A stretch of DNA of 64,000 bases from an uncultured Bacteroidota bacterium. Lineage in GTDB: Bacteria; Bacteroidota; Bacteroidia; 2-12-FULL-35-15. Numbering within the stretch: position 1 is the stretch's first letter; each line of letters opens with the position of its first letter. The notes under the pieces are model-generated. The model was not told the origin of the DNA. It ran no database searches and saw only the letters and a program-made list of their open reading frames with translations. Both the position numbers and the translations under genes were made by a program. Shown piece after piece: positions 61,544 to 64,000 of this stretch. The stretch spans positions 33,265 to 97,264 of the forward strand of contig CAINDA010000049.1 of the NCBI GenBank assembly GCA_903847205.1. Reading direction: 5' to 3'.

Positions 61544-62710
61544 ATGAACACTTTTTTAAAAACAACTTTAATTCTATTTATTAGTTATCAGGCTGCTTCA
61601 GGGCAGAATCTGGTACCCAATAATAGTTTTGAGGAGTTTAAAAAATGTCCGGAAATGGAAGCTGAATTTGATAAGCTTGTCAAAAAATGGGAATGTCCTA
61701 ATGAATCAACTCCTGACTATTTTAATACCTGCAGTTTAAATAAATTAACAAATCCAAACGAGAATTTCGGAGGAAGCCAGAAACCATTTAATGGGGATGG
61801 ATATGCAGCTATAATATTATGTAAGCCTCGTATGGGTGACTATCGGGAATATATTCAATGTAAATTACTAAGCCCATTAAAAAAAAATCAGCTTTACTGC
61901 TGTTCATTTTATATCAGTTTATCTGATAAATCTGCGGCTTACACTAACAAAGCAGGGATGTATTTATCTGAAGATAAAATCAAAGAAAAAAACGGGTTAA
62001 TTTTAAATTATAAGCCGCAGATAGAAAACAAAGCCGGCCGGTTTTTAGATAATAAAACCGACTGGACTTTGATCAGCGATACGATGAGGGCTAAAGGAGG
62101 TGAGCAATACATTACTATCGGTAATTTTTATGATGGGGATAACACCCCGATTAAAAATGTGGATAACCTCTCAGCTTTGAAAAGAAAATTTCCTGCCAAT
62201 CATCATTATAATTTTACTGTTGATGCAGCTTATTACTATTTAGACGAAGTTTCGGTTATTGAAATATCAGATGCCGGCGGATGCAACTTCAAACAAAAAG
62301 CAAAAGAAAGCATACCTGCTGTAAATGAAACCAAAACCCCTATTGATATTATTGCTCCTCCATTAGACGAACAAGTTATTTTAAAAAATCTTGTATTTGA
62401 AACCAATAAATCAGAAATACTCTCTGCCTCTTATGAAGAATTAAATAAAGTAGCTGATTATTTAAATACAAAATCAGAATACAAAATAGCGTTGTCCGGC
62501 TACACTGATAATATTGGTAAAGAAGAAGTCAATCAAAAATTATCTGAAGCAAGAGCAAAGGCTGTTGCCGATTATTTGATAAATAAAGGAATTGTAAATA
62601 ACCGCATCAGCTATAAAGGTTATGGCAGCACAAAACCATTAACAGCAAATGATACAGAAGCAGGAAGGCTGATGAATAGGAGGGTAGAATTTGTTATTAA
62701 AGAAAAATAG
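61544..62710 (+). CDS. OmpA-family peptidoglycan-binding protein
   Basis: A 388-aa protein with signal peptide (MNTFLKTTLILFISYQAASGQ, starting at the ATG at 61544 rather than the GTG at 61523). Residues about 22-255 form a beta-rich domain beginning NLVPNNSFEEFKKCP, of a type found in Bacteroidota gliding or T9SS-associated proteins. The C-terminal OmpA domain (about 285-388) has VFETNKSEILSASYEELNKVADYL, the peptidoglycan-binding TDNIGKEEVNQKLSEARAKAV, and YGSTKPL with NRRVEFVI. It probably links the outer membrane to peptidoglycan. Confidence 0.82.
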   Translation: MNTFLKTTLILFISYQAASGQNLVPNNSFEEFKKCPEMEAEFDKLVKKWECPNESTPDYFNTCSLNKLTNPNENFGGSQKPFNGDGYAAIILCKPRMGDYREYIQCKLLSPLKKNQLYCCSFYISLSDKSAAYTNKAGMYLSEDKIKEKNGLILNYKPQIENKAGRFLDNKTDWTLISDTMRAKGGEQYITIGNFYDGDNTPIKNVDNLSALKRKFPANHHYNFTVDAAYYYLDEVSVIEISDAGGCNFKQKAKESIPAVNETKTPIDIIAPPLDEQVILKNLVFETNKSEILSASYEELNKVADYLNTKSEYKIALSGYTDNIGKEEVNQKLSEARAKAVADYLINKGIVNNRISYKGYGSTKPLTANDTEAGRLMNRRVEFVIKEK

Positions 62711-62767
62711 GATTATAAATAAGGTGGATAGAGGCCTATGTTGTGTGGCACGCCATTTTAATTCATG

Positions 62768-63190
62768 CTATTTAACGATTTTCATTATTATCCAAACTCC
62801 TAGTCCAATTAGAAATAATGTTAATATTATTGCATTAATCGTTAAGTCAGTTCGTTGTTTTGGAATTTCATGTTCTGGATATTCAATTTCCAATTTCTTT
62901 GTAACAATGAAGTCAGCAAGCATTTGTGGTGTAACAGCAATTCTTTGAACCCTTTCGTATGGCGGCTTGAAAAAGATGCTGCCAATACTACTTTGTCCTT
63001 CTTCGTCAGCATGGAAATACCATTTATAGTCTGACATATCTATGTGGTATTTCTTGGAATATTTCTCAATCATTTCATGAAAGTCGTCACCAGTTACTCC
63101 CATATCTTTAAAAATATCAGTGTCTTTATTGTCTGGATAAACTCCAGAATAGTCTTCTAAAAAATTTCTTATTTCATTAATCCAATTCAA
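62768..63190 (-). CDS. DUF1493-like small protein with C-terminal membrane anchor
   Basis: A 140-aa protein. Residues 1-70 resemble DUF1493, an acyl-carrier-protein-like fold: DTDIFKDMGVTGDDFHEMIEKYSKKYHIDMSDYKWYFHADEEG. A single hydrophobic helix near the C-terminus (about 115-137) should anchor it in the inner membrane. No phosphopantetheine serine is obvious. Members of this family occur in toxin/immunity neighbourhoods and their role is unknown. It is followed on the same strand by the gap to the next small gene, and the two may be an operon (46 bp apart). Confidence 0.55.
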   Translation of the reverse strand: MNWINEIRNFLEDYSGVYPDNKDTDIFKDMGVTGDDFHEMIEKYSKKYHIDMSDYKWYFHADEEGQSSIGSIFFKPPYERVQRIAVTPQMLADFIVTKKLEIEYPEHEIPKQRTDLTINAIILTLFLIGLGVWIIMKIVK

Positions 63191-63236
63191 TTTATTTGCC
63201 TTAGTTAAAAATGTCAGCGCCCACTGGAGACTGCAG

Positions 63237-63611
63237 TTAAAATTCTTTGTTTTGACTATTTAAATGACCTTTATACCAGTCTGGTTTAGATTTGATGTCA
63301 CCAAAATAACCCCAATCGGTTAGTGCTTCAATAAAATATTTTCTGTCATATTTGCTGTAGTGTTCTGGATTTAGTGCGGAACTATAATAGCCATATTTCC
63401 AAGGCTCATCATCAACATCATCTCTGTCAAAAGTTGTATAGATAATAATTCCAAGGTCAGAACCAAAGTCTTTTATTAACAGTCCATAAGTGATTTGTTT
63501 ACCAGTCGGCATTGTTAAAGTAAATGGAGATTGAATACTTAAACCCAAATCTGCTGAAGCCATTCGCCAAGCTTTTAAAACATTGTTATCTATTTCATTA
63601 GTGTCGCTCAT
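63237..63611 (-). CDS. Small acidic protein, unknown function
   Basis: A 124-aa soluble protein with no signal peptide. It shows a mixed alpha/beta pattern with TMPTGKQITYGLLIKDFGSDLGIIIYTTFDRDDVDDEPW and an aromatic-rich C-terminal part (YFIEALTDWGYFGDIKSKPDWY). I do not recognise the family. Its size, acidity and pairing with a DUF1493-like gene recall polyimmunity loci, but no toxin gene is present here. Confidence 0.55.
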   Translation of the reverse strand: MSDTNEIDNNVLKAWRMASADLGLSIQSPFTLTMPTGKQITYGLLIKDFGSDLGIIIYTTFDRDDVDDEPWKYGYYSSALNPEHYSKYDRKYFIEALTDWGYFGDIKSKPDWYKGHLNSQNKEF

Positions 63612-63795
63612 TTGTTATTGAATATTTCGTGGTAATTGCAGGTGATTTTTTAATTAAATAATAAACCATCCGTCATTTTTATGGGTTTTGAATACTTGCT
63701 ATTACATTTATTCAAGCAAATATAATCTTATAAAAACAAATGCGGATTCTTATAATATAGAATCCGCATTTGTAAAAACACGTGTTTTAATCAAA

Positions 63796-63866
63796 CTCCT
63801 ATTCCCGAGATTGATAAAACCATCTAGTTTCATCCAACTCCTAATCTAGAGATTGATTAAACCCAG
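63796..63866 (-). repeat. 42-bp repeat family B, second site (about two units)
   Basis: CTCCTATTCCCGAGATTGAT at 63796 and a variant at 63838 are reverse complements of the array B unit, exactly 42 bp apart. Read on the minus strand the repeat follows directly after the stop of the partial gene at 63868, as array B follows cphB. The rest of the gap 63612-63795 holds a short AT-rich hairpin region (GCGGATTCT/AGAATCCGC near 63742-63768) and nothing else that I recognise. Confidence 0.7.
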
Positions 63867-63867
63867 A

Positions 63868-63999
63868 TTACGCATTAGAAAAATGAAAAGGAAATTCAAA
63901 CAATTTTGAATGATTCCATATTCCCGAAAACCAAGCACGCCTTTTCTTATTTAGTGCTATTTTTAGAACTATTTTACCATTTATTTTTTCAAAGTAAGC
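63868..63999 (-). CDS. 3' end of a gene running off the right edge
   Basis: On the minus strand the frame is open from the window edge to TAA at 63870-63868 (43 codons: starts AYFEKINGKIVLKI, ends FEFPFHFSNA). The composition is protein-like, but no family is recognisable and chance openness in AT-rich DNA cannot be excluded. The repeat that follows its stop matches the layout after cphB, which is mild support for a real gene. Confidence 0.35.
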   Translation of the reverse strand, partial: AYFEKINGKIVLKIALNKKRRAWFSGIWNHSKLFEFPFHFSNA

Positions 64000-64000
64000 A

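Overview
The window is a stretch of a Bacteroidota chromosome; I cannot place it below phylum. Evidence: two proteins end in type IX secretion (Por) sorting domains, TonB-dependent and beta-barrel outer-membrane proteins are common, several starts follow the Bacteroidota promoter pattern (TAnnTTTG at -7, with TTTG about 19 bases upstream in two cases), ribosome-binding sites are absent or weak, and some genes start with TTG. No tRNA, rRNA, insertion sequence or CRISPR array was seen.

Region 1 (1-21.7 kb) is the unusual part. After the 3' end of a SirB1-like gene comes a 20-kb locus of eight secreted proteins built on one plan: signal peptide, a conserved head of about 70 residues, a Gly-X-Thr collagen-like stalk of variable length, a shared connector, and an exchangeable tip. 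The tips are an S74 (endosialidase-type) chaperone in two, YadA-like repeats plus a beta-rich C-terminus in one, a phage tail-collar-like domain in three, a short-tail-fibre-like HxH domain in one, and a PKD-like plus fibrinogen-like domain in one. A cytoplasmic protein joining YD-type repeats to a BCS1-like AAA+ ATPase sits inside the locus. A decayed signal-peptide-like sequence follows the last gene. Related 42-bp tandem repeats lie at both ends of the locus and a 21-bp array lies inside it.

Region 2 (21.7-33.6 kb) holds a persulfide dioxygenase-rhodanese fusion, two T9SS-exported proteins, a TlpA-like thiol-disulfide protein, prfC, rplS, a TPR protein, a GH1 beta-glucosidase and trmD. Region 3 (33.7-46 kb) holds bioB-bioF, an SDR, a membrane lipoprotein, bioA and a queuosine-precursor transporter, then DJ-1/PfpI, CDF transporter, redoxin, DUF2461, PlsC-type acyltransferase, cold-shock and GreA-like genes.

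Region 4 (46-57 kb) has divergent cyanophycin synthetase and cyanophycinase genes, a second 42-bp array, a three-gene surface-glycan set (Gfo/Idh oxidoreductase, lipoprotein, polyprenyl-phosphate sugar transferase), pcm, beta-barrel proteins and an rRNA pseudouridine synthase. Region 5 (57-64 kb) is a cobalamin-riboswitch operon (BtuB-like receptor, BtuG-like propeller lipoprotein, DUF71 PP-loop ATPase), an OmpA-family protein, two small proteins, and a copy of the second array next to a gene that runs off the right edge.

The most notable signals are the collagen-stalk/variable-tip locus and a rule shared by all five intergenic arrays: each has a period of 21 or 42 bp, lies just 3' of a gene, and is read in the same direction as that gene.
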